The notes under the pieces: model-generated | What the model was told of the DNA's origin: nothing | Database searches by the model: none | The model's input: the letters and a program-made list of their open reading frames with translations, nothing else | Part shown: in pieces, positions 55,816 to 64,000 of the stretch | How the letters are laid out: each line of letters opens with the position of its first letter | Position numbering within the stretch: position 1 is the first letter of the stretch | Translations under genes and position numbers: made by a program | Assembly: GCA_025941565.1 (NCBI GenBank) | Contig: JAPCYN010000007.1 | Location: 1-64,000, forward strand | Length of the DNA stretch: 64,000 bases | Origin: Legionella sp. 515359 | Lineage (GTDB): Bacteria; Pseudomonadota; Gammaproteobacteria; Legionellales; Legionellaceae | Direction: 5' to 3'

Positions 55816-58113
55816 TCATAAAGACTTTCCAGCCCTGATAAGGCTGCCTAATCCTTCGTCTTCCAGAGCTTTTTGTAAGTGAAAACGTATTTGTGCAGGA
55901 TGTTCAAATTCCAGTACTTCGGCAAGTATCTTGCGGGCATTTGCAATAGCGAAATTACGAATAACCCATTTCACTCGCGGTAAACTGGAAGAGTTCATGC
56001 TTAAGGTATCAAAGCCCATGGCAATTAACAAAATAACTGCTAAAGGATCGCTGGCCATTTCACCGCAAATACTGACTTCTACTCCTGCCGCATGACCTCC
56101 TTCAACTACTTTCAGTAACACACGCAACAAAGCAGGATGCATGGCATCATAAAGACCGGCTACTCGAGCATTGTTTCTATCTACGGCCAGAAAATATTGG
56201 GTCAAGTCATTGCTGCCCACGGAGATAAAATCGACTCGCTTGGCGATTTCGCGCGCCAAATAAGCAGCTGCAGGGACTTCAATCATGACCCCTAACTTAG
56301 GCTTTTCAATAGCACAGCCTTCTTCTAATAATTCAGTAAACGCTTGATCAATGAGATAGGATGCTTCTTCGACTTCACTTAAATTAGTGACCATGGGTAA
56401 CATGATCCGCAAATTATTCAACTCTTCACTCGCCCGCATCATCGCACGAATTTGCATCAGGAACACATCGGGATGATCCAGGGTGACGCGAATTCCTCGC
56501 CATCCCAAATAGGGGTTATCTTCTGCTACCGGAAAGTAGGGAAGTACTTTATCACCACCAATATCCAGAGTTCGCATGGTCACCGGGCGTGGGGAAAAGG
56601 CTTTCAGTGTTTGTCGGTAAATAATGGTTTGTTCATCTTCTGAAGGAAAATGATCTCGACTCATAAAAGGGACTTCCGAACGATATAAGCCAACCCCTTC
56701 TGCCCCGACACTCATGGATAAACCCGCATCCATGGCTAAACCCGTGTTGACTTGCAAAGACACCTTATAGTTGTCAATCGTTTCTGCGGGTTTATCTCGT
56801 AAACTAATCAGGCTTTGATTTAATGCCTGCTCTTCTTGCTCCAGGAGCTTGAACTCGGCAAGTACTGATTTTGATGGGGAAATATAAACTTGCCCATAAT
56901 ATCCATCAACAACAACGGCACGGCGGGAAATTGAATCTAATTTTAAACCGCGCACCCCCATAACTGTGGGTACTCCCAAGGCGCGGGCTAAAATAGCAAC
57001 GTGGGAGTTATTAGAACCCTTGGCTGATATAACTCCAGCCAGATAACCCTCAGGAACCTCTGCCAACGCTGCAGCCGTTACTTCTTCCCCGACCAGAATC
57101 GTTCTTTTGGGATAAACAATTTCTTCTTGTTGTGACCATTGTAATGCAGCTAAAACACGCCGGCCTAAATCACGGAAATCACTGGCTCGTTCACGAAGGT
57201 ATGTATCTTCCATGCTTTCAAATTGTGCGATGTGTTTTTTGATAACAGTCGCTAAAGCCGCCTGAGCTCCAATTTTTTCGTTACGAATTACATGTTCTAC
57301 TTCAACACCGAGACTGTCTTTATCAAGAATACGTAAGTAGACATCAAACAGCGCATGCTCATCTTCGGCAACAACGGATTTCATGCGTCGGCTTAAACGG
57401 TGCATGTCCTCTCTAGTGGATTCTAAGGCTTCATAAAACGCATTAATTTCCTCATCCAAAGTCTCGACAGGATTTTGTGGTACGGCATCAATATCGGCTT
57501 GTGGATACACAACCACTGCAGTACCTATTCCAATACCTGGAACAGAGCCAATTCCTGCCAGAGCGGCGGTGCTTACTTCGACCTTTTTGCTCACGCCCAG
57601 AGGCTTGGGTTGGGTTAACTCTGCCAATTCTCCTGTTGCTTCAGCATGCGCAATAATTCCACCAAGCTGGGCAGCCAAAGTAATGAGAAAGGATTCTTCT
57701 GTATCATCGAAATAACGTTGTTCTGTTTGCTGAACCAGGAGAACGCCATAGAGTTTTCTATGCTGAATAATCGGCACACCTAAAAATGCCTTGAAGTGCT
57801 CTTCCCCCAATAAGGGATTATGATAGAAATCAGGATGGGTGGGCGCATTTTCCAGATTAATCGGTTCCTCGCGTCGTCCAACAAGCCCCACCAGACCACT
57901 GTCAAACGAAATACGCACTCGAAATTGGGCTTGCTTGTTTAAACCTTCCGTTGCGATAAGAACGTATTCGGCGTGTTTGGTATCGATAAGGTAAACGGAA
58001 GCGGCCTCTGCATCAATGGCTTTATTAATTTGTTGCACCAAAATGCCAAGTGCTTCCGAGAGCTGCTTGGCAGCAGTGACTTCTTGAACTATCCGTTTAA
58101 GTACTTTGAGCAT
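55816..58113 (-). CDS. ptsP: Phosphoenolpyruvate-protein phosphotransferase PtsP (EI-Ntr)
   Basis: 765 residues. A GAF domain (about 1-160) precedes the EI part. The phospho-His region is GSNNSHVAILARALGVP, the catalytic zone has GVGLYRSEVPFM, MRTLDIGGDK and VEVSICGEMASDPL. It takes phosphate from PEP to the nitrogen-type HPr (NPr). The GAF domain may sense glutamine, as in E. coli. It follows rppH by 6 bases, as in many gammaproteobacteria. Confidence 0.95.
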   Translation of the reverse strand: MLKVLKRIVQEVTAAKQLSEALGILVQQINKAIDAEAASVYLIDTKHAEYVLIATEGLNKQAQFRVRISFDSGLVGLVGRREEPINLENAPTHPDFYHNPLLGEEHFKAFLGVPIIQHRKLYGVLLVQQTEQRYFDDTEESFLITLAAQLGGIIAHAEATGELAELTQPKPLGVSKKVEVSTAALAGIGSVPGIGIGTAVVVYPQADIDAVPQNPVETLDEEINAFYEALESTREDMHRLSRRMKSVVAEDEHALFDVYLRILDKDSLGVEVEHVIRNEKIGAQAALATVIKKHIAQFESMEDTYLRERASDFRDLGRRVLAALQWSQQEEIVYPKRTILVGEEVTAAALAEVPEGYLAGVISAKGSNNSHVAILARALGVPTVMGVRGLKLDSISRRAVVVDGYYGQVYISPSKSVLAEFKLLEQEEQALNQSLISLRDKPAETIDNYKVSLQVNTGLAMDAGLSMSVGAEGVGLYRSEVPFMSRDHFPSEDEQTIIYRQTLKAFSPRPVTMRTLDIGGDKVLPYFPVAEDNPYLGWRGIRVTLDHPDVFLMQIRAMMRASEELNNLRIMLPMVTNLSEVEEASYLIDQAFTELLEEGCAIEKPKLGVMIEVPAAAYLAREIAKRVDFISVGSNDLTQYFLAVDRNNARVAGLYDAMHPALLRVLLKVVEGGHAAGVEVSICGEMASDPLAVILLIAMGFDTLSMNSSSLPRVKWVIRNFAIANARKILAEVLEFEHPAQIRFHLQKALEDEGLGSLIRAGKSL

Positions 58114-58119
58114 CTACGC

Positions 58120-58638
58120 CTATGATCTCTTTTTTCGTTTAATGCCGTAAGGTGTACGACGATTCTTTTTCAATAAAGGCTCTAACTCTTTTAACGCCTG
58201 CATGTAAACTTGGCGTTTAAAAAAGATAACCTGTCCTTCTGGCTCATGAAAATCAACCCAACGCCAACTGTCAAATTCTGGCGAGTCACTCAGATCCAGC
58301 TTGACTTTTTGCTCACTGGCAACGAGCTTTAACAGATACCATTTCTGTTTTTGCCCTATCACCAAAGGCTCACTGCCATGACGCAGGTATTGTTTCGGAA
58401 GTCTGTATTTAAGCCAGCGCTTGGTAGAACCAATGACTTCAACATCTTCCTTATCCAAACCTACTTCCTCGTGCAATTCCCGAAACATTGCTTCTAATGA
58501 TGTTTCGCCAGCGGCTAAGCCACCTTGTGGAAATTGCCAAGCATCATGACCCGTTCTTCTACCCCAAAAAACTCGATTCTGTGCGTTGACAAGGATAATA
58601 CCTACATTCAACCGATAACCGGCACGATCAATCACCAT
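58120..58638 (-). CDS. rppH: RNA pyrophosphohydrolase RppH
   Basis: A 172-residue Nudix hydrolase. The Nudix box is GGLAAGETSLEAMFRELHEEVG. VIDRAGYRLNVGIIL at the N-terminus and the QFPQGG before the box are RppH signatures. It trims 5' triphosphates from mRNA and starts decay. The C-terminus is basic (KKNRRTPYGIKRKKRS). Confidence 0.95.
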   Translation of the reverse strand: MVIDRAGYRLNVGIILVNAQNRVFWGRRTGHDAWQFPQGGLAAGETSLEAMFRELHEEVGLDKEDVEVIGSTKRWLKYRLPKQYLRHGSEPLVIGQKQKWYLLKLVASEQKVKLDLSDSPEFDSWRWVDFHEPEGQVIFFKRQVYMQALKELEPLLKKNRRTPYGIKRKKRS

Positions 58639-58936
58639 GATGTCACTGTTTAGATTAAACCGCTAATAGCTTGATTTTTCCATAAACTGCAAGACCTTGG
58701 CAATTAAATCCGTAATTATTATTGAAAAAAGGCAACTACTCAATAAAAACTATGATGCTTCTGTTTCTGGAGATGGGTATTGTCTTCTGGGTGACGGGTG
58801 GTGAACCACTGACTACGGGGTTATTTTCTGTCTCGTAACCCCAGGCGCCATTCCCCAGATGAATATCCAAGTAAAAATACACTATTTCAAATCATTTAGT
58901 TATATAATTGGAACAAGTACTCCAATTTACAAGCAT
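58639..58936. other. Divergent gap rppH / asparaginase
   Basis: This 298-base gap holds an AT-rich part near 58690-58760 that should carry the promoters. A GC-rich piece follows with a weak stem (ACGGGGTTA pairing with TAACCCC near 58815-58842) that recalls the intergenic repeats but belongs to no family that I can name. A short frame from 58859 continues into the asparaginase but starts without a ribosome site. Confidence 0.4.
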
Positions 58937-59947
58937 ATGAAAAAGAGAATTTTAATTATTAATACAGGCGGCACCATTAGCTGTATGAAAACAAAAAACG
59001 GCTATGAACCTGCCGCAGGGTACGTGGAAGCGGCGTTGCAGCAAATTCCTTTGCTCCAGCATGAAGACATGCCTGAATATTCCATAAAGGAATATCATCC
59101 TTTGCTTGACTCATCCAATATGACAGTGCATGACTGGAATCGAATAGCCAAGGATATCGCGGATGATTATGAGCATTTTGATGGATTTGTTGTTTTCCAC
59201 GGTACGGATACGATGGCATATACTGCATCCGCATTATCCTTTATGCTGGAGAACTTAGGTAAACCAGTAATTATTACCGGTTCGCAGATTCCTTTATCGG
59301 AAGTACGCAATGATGCAATAGATAATGTGATTACTTCATTATGGCTTTGTGCGCATCAGCCCATACATGAGGTATGTATTTATTTTAACCAACATTTATT
59401 GCGCGGAAATCGAACCCAAAAAATCAGTTCGCAAGGATTTAAGGCTTTTGACTCACCTAATTATTCCCATTTAGCGGCCATAGGCATCGATATCAAAGTA
59501 CATAAAAACCTTTTGCTCAAACGGCCGCGGAAGTCATTTCACTTACAAACGATTGAACCCCAATTTATTGCCAACTTCAGATTATTTCCAGGGTTTGCTA
59601 CGGATGTTTTAGCTTATATTCTAAATCAGCCGTTATGCGGTTTGATCTTGGAAACCTATGGTGCAGGTAATGCGCAAAATAATGACCCTCGGTTTTTAAA
59701 ATTGCTCAAAGAGGCGTGTGCACGTGGTGTGATCATTATTAACTGCACTCAATGTCAACAAGGTGGTGTAGAAATGAGTCAATACGCTACAGGACATTCT
59801 TTAAAGAAAGCAGGCTTGGTTAGCGGCCATGACATGACTCCCGAAGCGGCGCATTGCAAATTATTGTATTTGCTGAGTAAACGCTTGGAAATTTCAGAAA
59901 TAAAGAAACTGATGGAAGCCGATCTTTGTGGCGAATTGACTTCATAA
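58937..59947 (+). CDS. ansA: Type I L-asparaginase
   Basis: 336 residues of cytosolic type: no signal peptide, and the first nucleophile loop is ILIINTGGTISCMKT. The second motif is VFHGTDTMAYTASALSFML, followed by KPVIITGSQIPLSEVRNDA. It converts asparagine to aspartate and ammonia. The ATG at 58937 fits the family start; earlier in-frame starts (58859) add 26 residues without homology. Confidence 0.9.
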   Translation: MKKRILIINTGGTISCMKTKNGYEPAAGYVEAALQQIPLLQHEDMPEYSIKEYHPLLDSSNMTVHDWNRIAKDIADDYEHFDGFVVFHGTDTMAYTASALSFMLENLGKPVIITGSQIPLSEVRNDAIDNVITSLWLCAHQPIHEVCIYFNQHLLRGNRTQKISSQGFKAFDSPNYSHLAAIGIDIKVHKNLLLKRPRKSFHLQTIEPQFIANFRLFPGFATDVLAYILNQPLCGLILETYGAGNAQNNDPRFLKLLKEACARGVIIINCTQCQQGGVEMSQYATGHSLKKAGLVSGHDMTPEAAHCKLLYLLSKRLEISEIKKLMEADLCGELTS

Positions 59948-59961
59948 CCTGGATATTTTCT

Positions 59962-60037
59962 GTAGCCTGGGTGCAGCGCAGCGGAGCCCGGGGTTATGAG
60001 TATGAGTTCTCACTGGGTCCCGCTGCGCCCAGGTTAT
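59962..60037. repeat. GTAGCCTGGG family, full copy
   Basis: GTAGCCTGGGTGCAGCGCAG at the left end mirrors CGCTGCGCCCAGGTTAT at the right end, with a GGAGCCCGGG inner part. It is the best-preserved copy with the one at 63. It lies between the asparaginase gene and the convergent orphan, and may end both transcripts. Confidence 0.85.
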
Positions 60038-60070
60038 GGAACCAGTGCGGCTATGTTGGTACTCAAAAAT

Positions 60071-60964
60071 TTAAATTGCTAACGCTGATTTCTCTTCTTC
60101 CGTTTCTTTTTTATCTAGTGCTCTGGCTTCAATTTCCTCAAACGCATTGTCCATAGCAACTTTTAATCTTCCCCTGCTGGGTTTTATGGTGGGCGCTTTA
60201 ACTCGTGCAACTGCAATCAAAGTTACTTGCACCGGTATCGAGTCAATAGGTTTTGATTCTTCACAAATTTCGGCATTTTCTCTGTGAATTGCTTGTATGG
60301 CTTCAATAACAAATGTCTTACGTAAACTTTTATAATCGGGTTTATCTGGATCCAAACCTTCTAGTTTTTTCTTACAGATGAGAATATTTTTCATCAGACA
60401 TTCTTCTTTTTGGGCTCTGATCTCTATCGCTGTAGAGTTACTAACGGTATTGGCAAATTTTTCATATATCTTAGCAAGCATACCTTCTTCAGGAGGGCAA
60501 AGAATATGTTCGCCAAAGTAATAAGCTGCATGAGCACAAAGTAGATTAAACGGATCATCATCATCAGCGACATCGATAAAAGTAAACCCTTTCTCACTTT
60601 TCTCACTTTTCTCACCAAGATAACGGTAGAATCGGTCCAGGCTGGAATTAAGTCCACTGAGGGTGCCATTCAAACCACCTCTTTTCCATGATTTTTTTAT
60701 TTTACGTGTGACTTCTACGGCATTGTCTGTTTTGCTGATTAAATCTTGTAGCGCCGCTAAATTATTCTTATCCGAATCTTCCGTTGAAAAATTTGCAATG
60801 CATTTTTGCAGGTCTCGTGTTAGCGTTCTTTGGTCTTGGGAAATTTCCTGATTTCGAAACCATCCAGAAAACGTCCCATTATCATCGGCAATAGAATCTT
60901 CTATTGATTTATTCAAAACTCGGTCTATAAGTGCTTGGGCTGTTCTAACAAATATTGATGACAT
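60071..60964 (-). CDS. Orphan protein with E-rich tail, candidate Dot/Icm effector
   Basis: 297 residues with no family that I recognise. Sequence is charged and mostly helical, with a WKRGGLNGTLSGLNSSLDRF segment near residue 93 and a small EKSEKSEK repeat. The tail EEIEARALDKKETEEEK has Glu clusters like the E-block of Dot/Icm effectors. GGAG precedes the start at 60964, and the divergent glmU starts about 115 bases away. No membrane helix is present. Secretion is inference. Confidence 0.7.
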   Translation of the reverse strand: MSSIFVRTAQALIDRVLNKSIEDSIADDNGTFSGWFRNQEISQDQRTLTRDLQKCIANFSTEDSDKNNLAALQDLISKTDNAVEVTRKIKKSWKRGGLNGTLSGLNSSLDRFYRYLGEKSEKSEKGFTFIDVADDDDPFNLLCAHAAYYFGEHILCPPEEGMLAKIYEKFANTVSNSTAIEIRAQKEECLMKNILICKKKLEGLDPDKPDYKSLRKTFVIEAIQAIHRENAEICEESKPIDSIPVQVTLIAVARVKAPTIKPSRGRLKVAMDNAFEEIEARALDKKETEEEKSALAI

Positions 60965-61079
60965 GCTCTACTCCTTGAACTGTAATTTAGTTATCATACC
61001 CCTATTTGCTTATTTCATATCGAGGCAGACTGCCTCATTGCAAACTGGTTATTGTTTTAAACTAGGAACTCATAACTAC

Positions 61080-62459
61080 ATGAACTTACAAATTATTATT
61101 TTAGCTGCGGGTCAGGGTAAACGAATGTATTCCAGTACCCCTAAAGTACTTCACCAAATTGCGGGGAAGCCTATGTTGACTCGGGTAGTGGAAACCGCAC
61201 AGCAACTAAATCCTGATGTAATTCACGTTATATACGGTCATGGTGGTGAACAGCTTAAGAACTCACTCCCTGACTTACCTGTGCACTGGGTATATCAGGC
61301 AGAACAATTAGGTACAGGGCATGCAGTGATGCAGGCTTTACCTTTTATTCCGCCACAAACACAAGTTCTTGTTTTATCTGCTGATGTACCGCTTATTCAA
61401 GCCGATACACTGCGAACGTTAATTGAATGCAGCAATACAGCAAACTATCCTAAATCCGTTTTGACACTTTTGGTTGCTCATCTCGAAGATCCTAGTGGAC
61501 TTGGACGTATTGTTCGAAACAACCAAGGTGAAGTTTCCATCATTGTAGAAGAAAAAGACGCAAATGAGCAAGAAAAGAATATAAAAGAAATTTATTCAGG
61601 GATTTGTTGTGCAATGTCCGATGATTTGGATAAATGGTTACCCAGGTTAAGTAACGATAACGCTCAATCGGAGTACTACCTCACAGAAATTATTGCTTTA
61701 GCTGTTGCCAGTCAAACCCCAATTAGAACACTGAGTGTAAACGATAAGGCAGAAATTCAAGGTGTAAATAACCGATTACAACTGCAGCAATTAGAGCGAA
61801 TATGGCAGGTAATGCAGGCTGAAAAATTATTGCAACAGGGCGTGACTCTAACTGATGCACATCGCTTTGATTTACGTGGTGAGTTAATCTGTGGTAAAGA
61901 TGTATTTATAGATATTAATTGTGTGTTCGAAGGAAAGGTCATCATTGGTGACGGTTGCTCTATAGGCCCTAATTGCATACTCACCGACGTGAACCTGGGG
62001 GCGGGGTGTGAGATTTATGCTAACAGTGTACTGGAAAGTTGTGAGATAGCAAATGATTGCGCTATCGGCCCTTTTGCTCGTTTAAGAGCAGGCACTGAAT
62101 TGGCTGCGAACTGCAAAATAGGTAATTTTGTTGAAACCAAAAAAGCCGTATTTGATGAGGGTTCCAAAGCCAGTCATTTAAGTTATTTGGGGGATGTAAG
62201 TCTGGGGAAAAAAGTTAACGTGGGGGCAGGAACGATTACCTGCAATTACGATGGAGTTAATAAACACAAAACCATTATTGAGGATGGTGTTTTTGTGGGT
62301 TCAGACACCCAATTCGTTGCCCCTGTAACGGTAGGTGCCCATGCCACTATAGGGGCTGGGAGTACCATCCGGAAGAATGTTCCCTCGGGTGAGCTGACAC
62401 TCACGGAATCAAAACAGAAAACAGTATACGGCTGGAAAAGACCGGTGAAAAAGGAATAA
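61080..62459 (+). CDS. glmU: Bifunctional GlmU (UDP-GlcNAc pyrophosphorylase / GlcN-1-P acetyltransferase)
   Basis: About 459 residues. The nucleotidyltransferase half starts with IILAAGQGKRMYSSTPKVLH, with AEQLGTGHAVMQAL and LSADVPLI. The left-handed beta-helix half has IGNFVETKKA, LSYLGDVSLGKKVNVGAGTITCNYDG and ATIGAGSTI. It makes UDP-GlcNAc for peptidoglycan and LPS. The ATG at 61080 fits the family; the open frame from 60963 is too long. Confidence 0.96.
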   Translation: MNLQIIILAAGQGKRMYSSTPKVLHQIAGKPMLTRVVETAQQLNPDVIHVIYGHGGEQLKNSLPDLPVHWVYQAEQLGTGHAVMQALPFIPPQTQVLVLSADVPLIQADTLRTLIECSNTANYPKSVLTLLVAHLEDPSGLGRIVRNNQGEVSIIVEEKDANEQEKNIKEIYSGICCAMSDDLDKWLPRLSNDNAQSEYYLTEIIALAVASQTPIRTLSVNDKAEIQGVNNRLQLQQLERIWQVMQAEKLLQQGVTLTDAHRFDLRGELICGKDVFIDINCVFEGKVIIGDGCSIGPNCILTDVNLGAGCEIYANSVLESCEIANDCAIGPFARLRAGTELAANCKIGNFVETKKAVFDEGSKASHLSYLGDVSLGKKVNVGAGTITCNYDGVNKHKTIIEDGVFVGSDTQFVAPVTVGAHATIGAGSTIRKNVPSGELTLTESKQKTVYGWKRPVKKE

Positions 62460-62543
62460 TCAGTCAATTCTTGCCAGGCTGAGTCCTAATTGAATGGGTT
62501 ATGAAGTTTTGAGCCCCCTTTTCCTTTAAGGGAAATCGGAACT

Positions 62544-63821
62544 TCAATCATATTGTAACGTTAATGCTTTGTTTTTTTCTGCGTGAGCGCAGAACCATAG
62601 GATGAACGGTAGGGAAATCAGTGTCATCAATAATTTATAATGCCAAACATTTACTACCAAATTAATAATTTGGTCATAAGGATAAATGCCGCCGAATAGT
62701 AAACTGTAATCAATTAGACACAATAAAGAATTGGAACAAAAATTGGCAATTAAGATACGTAATGGACGATGTAGTCGCCACTTGGAGTGTTTTAAATAGT
62801 GGAGCAGCAACGCGTTACTGATAAAGGCGATAAACAAGGTGAGCGAAGCCGTAGGTAGCCTTTTTAGCATAATGTAGTTGTAGAAAGGATTCAAATTGAA
62901 GAAAGTCGGGGATGGCAAAGCAACAAGTCCCATCAGCAAAACATCAAATATAAATTGGGTGGCAATGAGGGTGAGGCATAATTTTAGATTGACTCGATAG
63001 CCCCAAAGCTCACCGAGAATTGTACTAATTACTAAAGTAATGGGAAAAAATAATGAGCTGGCCGACAGAACCATATATTTATTGATAATAGTAACTATTC
63101 TGTATTCACAGGCCAAGCAAATAAGCATGATGACGATCGCAACGCAAATAAAGTAATGATATAAGGGCAACTCTTCTTTGCCACGTTCCGGGTTAAAAAG
63201 CGAATTCTGGTATTTCAATAAAAAAGTTAGATAAAGCACACCCATAATTAGCAGTAAGAGTGAGGCAATCATGAATGAATCAATAAAAATTTGTTTGAAA
63301 TGGTGAAGGTGAATGCTTGAGAACAGAAGGAAAAAGTTCAGTCCAAAAAAGCTGAGACCACCCAACACTGCAAGGAGCATACATTGTTTCGGTGAAGGTA
63401 AAATTTTACTGGATTTAGGGTAAAACAACAGATGTGGCAGGTAGAAACTCAGGGCAAATGCAATCGTAGTTGCAAAGAATTTTTTAGGGATATCTTCAAA
63501 AATAATTTGATACACCGCATTATCATGCATGTATTCGGCTGCGGGTAAGTTTATGAGGACATACACGCCAATACAAAAGACGTACAAAGTCATTAAAGAG
63601 ATATTCAATAAGTGCCGTTGTTCTTTAATCGAACAACATCTTAATGCCAATAAATATAAACCGGATATTAATGGACAAATTAAACAGTTCACAGAGAACG
63701 TCAGTCCATTTATGAGTACGATTTTAAACGATACATTAATCAATAAGATAAGGGAGGTAATAACACTTACAGTCAGAAATAAAAAATGGCATGGCCGCTG
63801 TGAAGGCAATGATTGATTCAT
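62544..63821 (-). CDS. Tandem VUT/YhhQ-like membrane transporter
   Basis: About 425 residues with some 12 hydrophobic helices. The C-terminal half has the VUT-type FPITLVISTILGELWGYR and a later RPLRILIANFCSNSLLCLIDY, like YhhQ (queuosine precursor transporter). The N-terminal half shows a similar but weaker segment, with CPLISGLYLLALR. This suggests two fused VUT copies, since single VUT proteins are about 220 residues. Which half transports, and the substrate, is not known. ATG 63821 (MNQSLPSQRP) is preferred to the upstream frame. Confidence 0.7.
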   Translation of the reverse strand: MNQSLPSQRPCHFLFLTVSVITSLILLINVSFKIVLINGLTFSVNCLICPLISGLYLLALRCCSIKEQRHLLNISLMTLYVFCIGVYVLINLPAAEYMHDNAVYQIIFEDIPKKFFATTIAFALSFYLPHLLFYPKSSKILPSPKQCMLLAVLGGLSFFGLNFFLLFSSIHLHHFKQIFIDSFMIASLLLLIMGVLYLTFLLKYQNSLFNPERGKEELPLYHYFICVAIVIMLICLACEYRIVTIINKYMVLSASSLFFPITLVISTILGELWGYRVNLKLCLTLIATQFIFDVLLMGLVALPSPTFFNLNPFYNYIMLKRLPTASLTLFIAFISNALLLHYLKHSKWRLHRPLRILIANFCSNSLLCLIDYSLLFGGIYPYDQIINLVVNVWHYKLLMTLISLPFILWFCAHAEKNKALTLQYD

Positions 63822-64000
63822 ATGTTTAGGATTTCCATAACTTTGCCTTGGCTTTTGCTGATTATTGCCTTGTAATGAACTAATGCGCGCGTAAATATAA
63901 CACCATTGCATTTGAGATGGCAAGTAGTTGTGCAGTTCTACTGGGTAAGCACATGTGGCCTTGGTGAAGTGAAACCAGAAGGTTTTAATCCTGTCCTATC

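Noticed and set aside
63900-64000. tRNA-like 3' end (GGTTTTAATCCTG)
   Set aside because: T-arm resemblance only; no D-arm, anticodon arm or acceptor partner can be paired before the window ends.

Overview
The window reads as a chromosomal segment of an AT-rich gammaproteobacterium, most likely a Legionella or close relative. The evidence is gene content and protein character: UbiD/Fre and UbiE-UbiJ-UbiB ubiquinone genes, mnmG-rsmG-parA-parB, ptsP-lgt-thyA, a caa3-type cytochrome oxidase, and four long solitary ORFs without recognisable enzyme domains. Two of those four end in glutamate-rich tails like the E-block of Dot/Icm effectors. The genus is inference; no rRNA or tRNA gene is visible in the window.

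Layout. 1-33 is the last codons of a gene whose end looks like Rho. 0.16-2.5 kb is ubiD, a flavin reductase and a small membrane protein. 2.6-6.1 kb (minus) is hspQ, a coiled-coil orphan, tatC and panD. 6.2-9.2 kb (plus) is rsmA, a TraI_2-like protein and apaH. 9.4-14.1 kb is a TolC-MacA-MacB type export operon whose 5' end abuts a large palindromic repeat. 14.1-15.4 kb is a decayed patch with an orphan ORF and a serine-recombinase tail. 15.4-19.5 kb holds a di-heme peroxidase-like protein, an MltB-like transglycosylase, an MsrB-MsrA fusion and a GNAT enzyme, then a broken MFS gene. 20.0-23.5 kb (minus) is ubiE-ubiJ-ubiB-tatA-tatB. 23.8-27.7 kb holds an orphan ORF, a DUF2975/XRE pair behind two perfect inverted repeats, a DUF1841 gene and a LysE exporter. 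27.8-33.8 kb is a tetraheme cytochrome c followed by coxB-coxA-ctaG-coxC. 34.4-38.6 kb (minus) is mnmG-rsmG-parA-parB. 38.9-40.1 kb is an effector-like membrane/coiled-coil ORF. 40.2-47.1 kb (minus) is a complete moxR-DUF58-DUF4381-batA-batB-batC-batD cluster. 47.4-54.1 kb holds a HEPN-like protein, a Dus enzyme, a pteridine-reductase-like SDR, a MidA-like methyltransferase, a PTPS-family protein, priA and a thioesterase. 54.2-58.6 kb (minus) is rppH-ptsP-lgt-thyA. 58.9-63.8 kb holds an asparaginase, a second E-rich orphan, glmU and a tandem VUT-family transporter.

How the genes work together. Ubiquinone synthesis (ubiD, ubiE, ubiJ, ubiB) and the oxidase module form the respiratory theme. Tat export (tatC apart from tatAB) and lipoprotein maturation (lgt) serve the envelope. 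MsrBA, the peroxidase-like protein and the Bat/MoxR cluster look like stress and envelope maintenance. The PTPS-family protein and the pteridine-reductase-like SDR suggest pterin or folate metabolism.

The gaps carry several short repeat families. One is a hairpin related to GTAGCCTGGGTGCAGC, with about ten full or partial copies. Others are a CCGCGG-rich nested palindrome, a TTCCCGCG(A)AAGCGGGAA type repeat, a CCCTCATCCGCCC type repeat, and two MITE-like pieces sharing the terminal core ATTAAGTTAAA. The most unusual items are the two exact inverted repeats before the DUF2975/XRE pair, the PTPS homologue with Glu instead of Cys before HGH, the palindrome against the start of the TolC-like gene, the degenerate MIDAS of BatB beside an intact BatA, and the tandem VUT protein.
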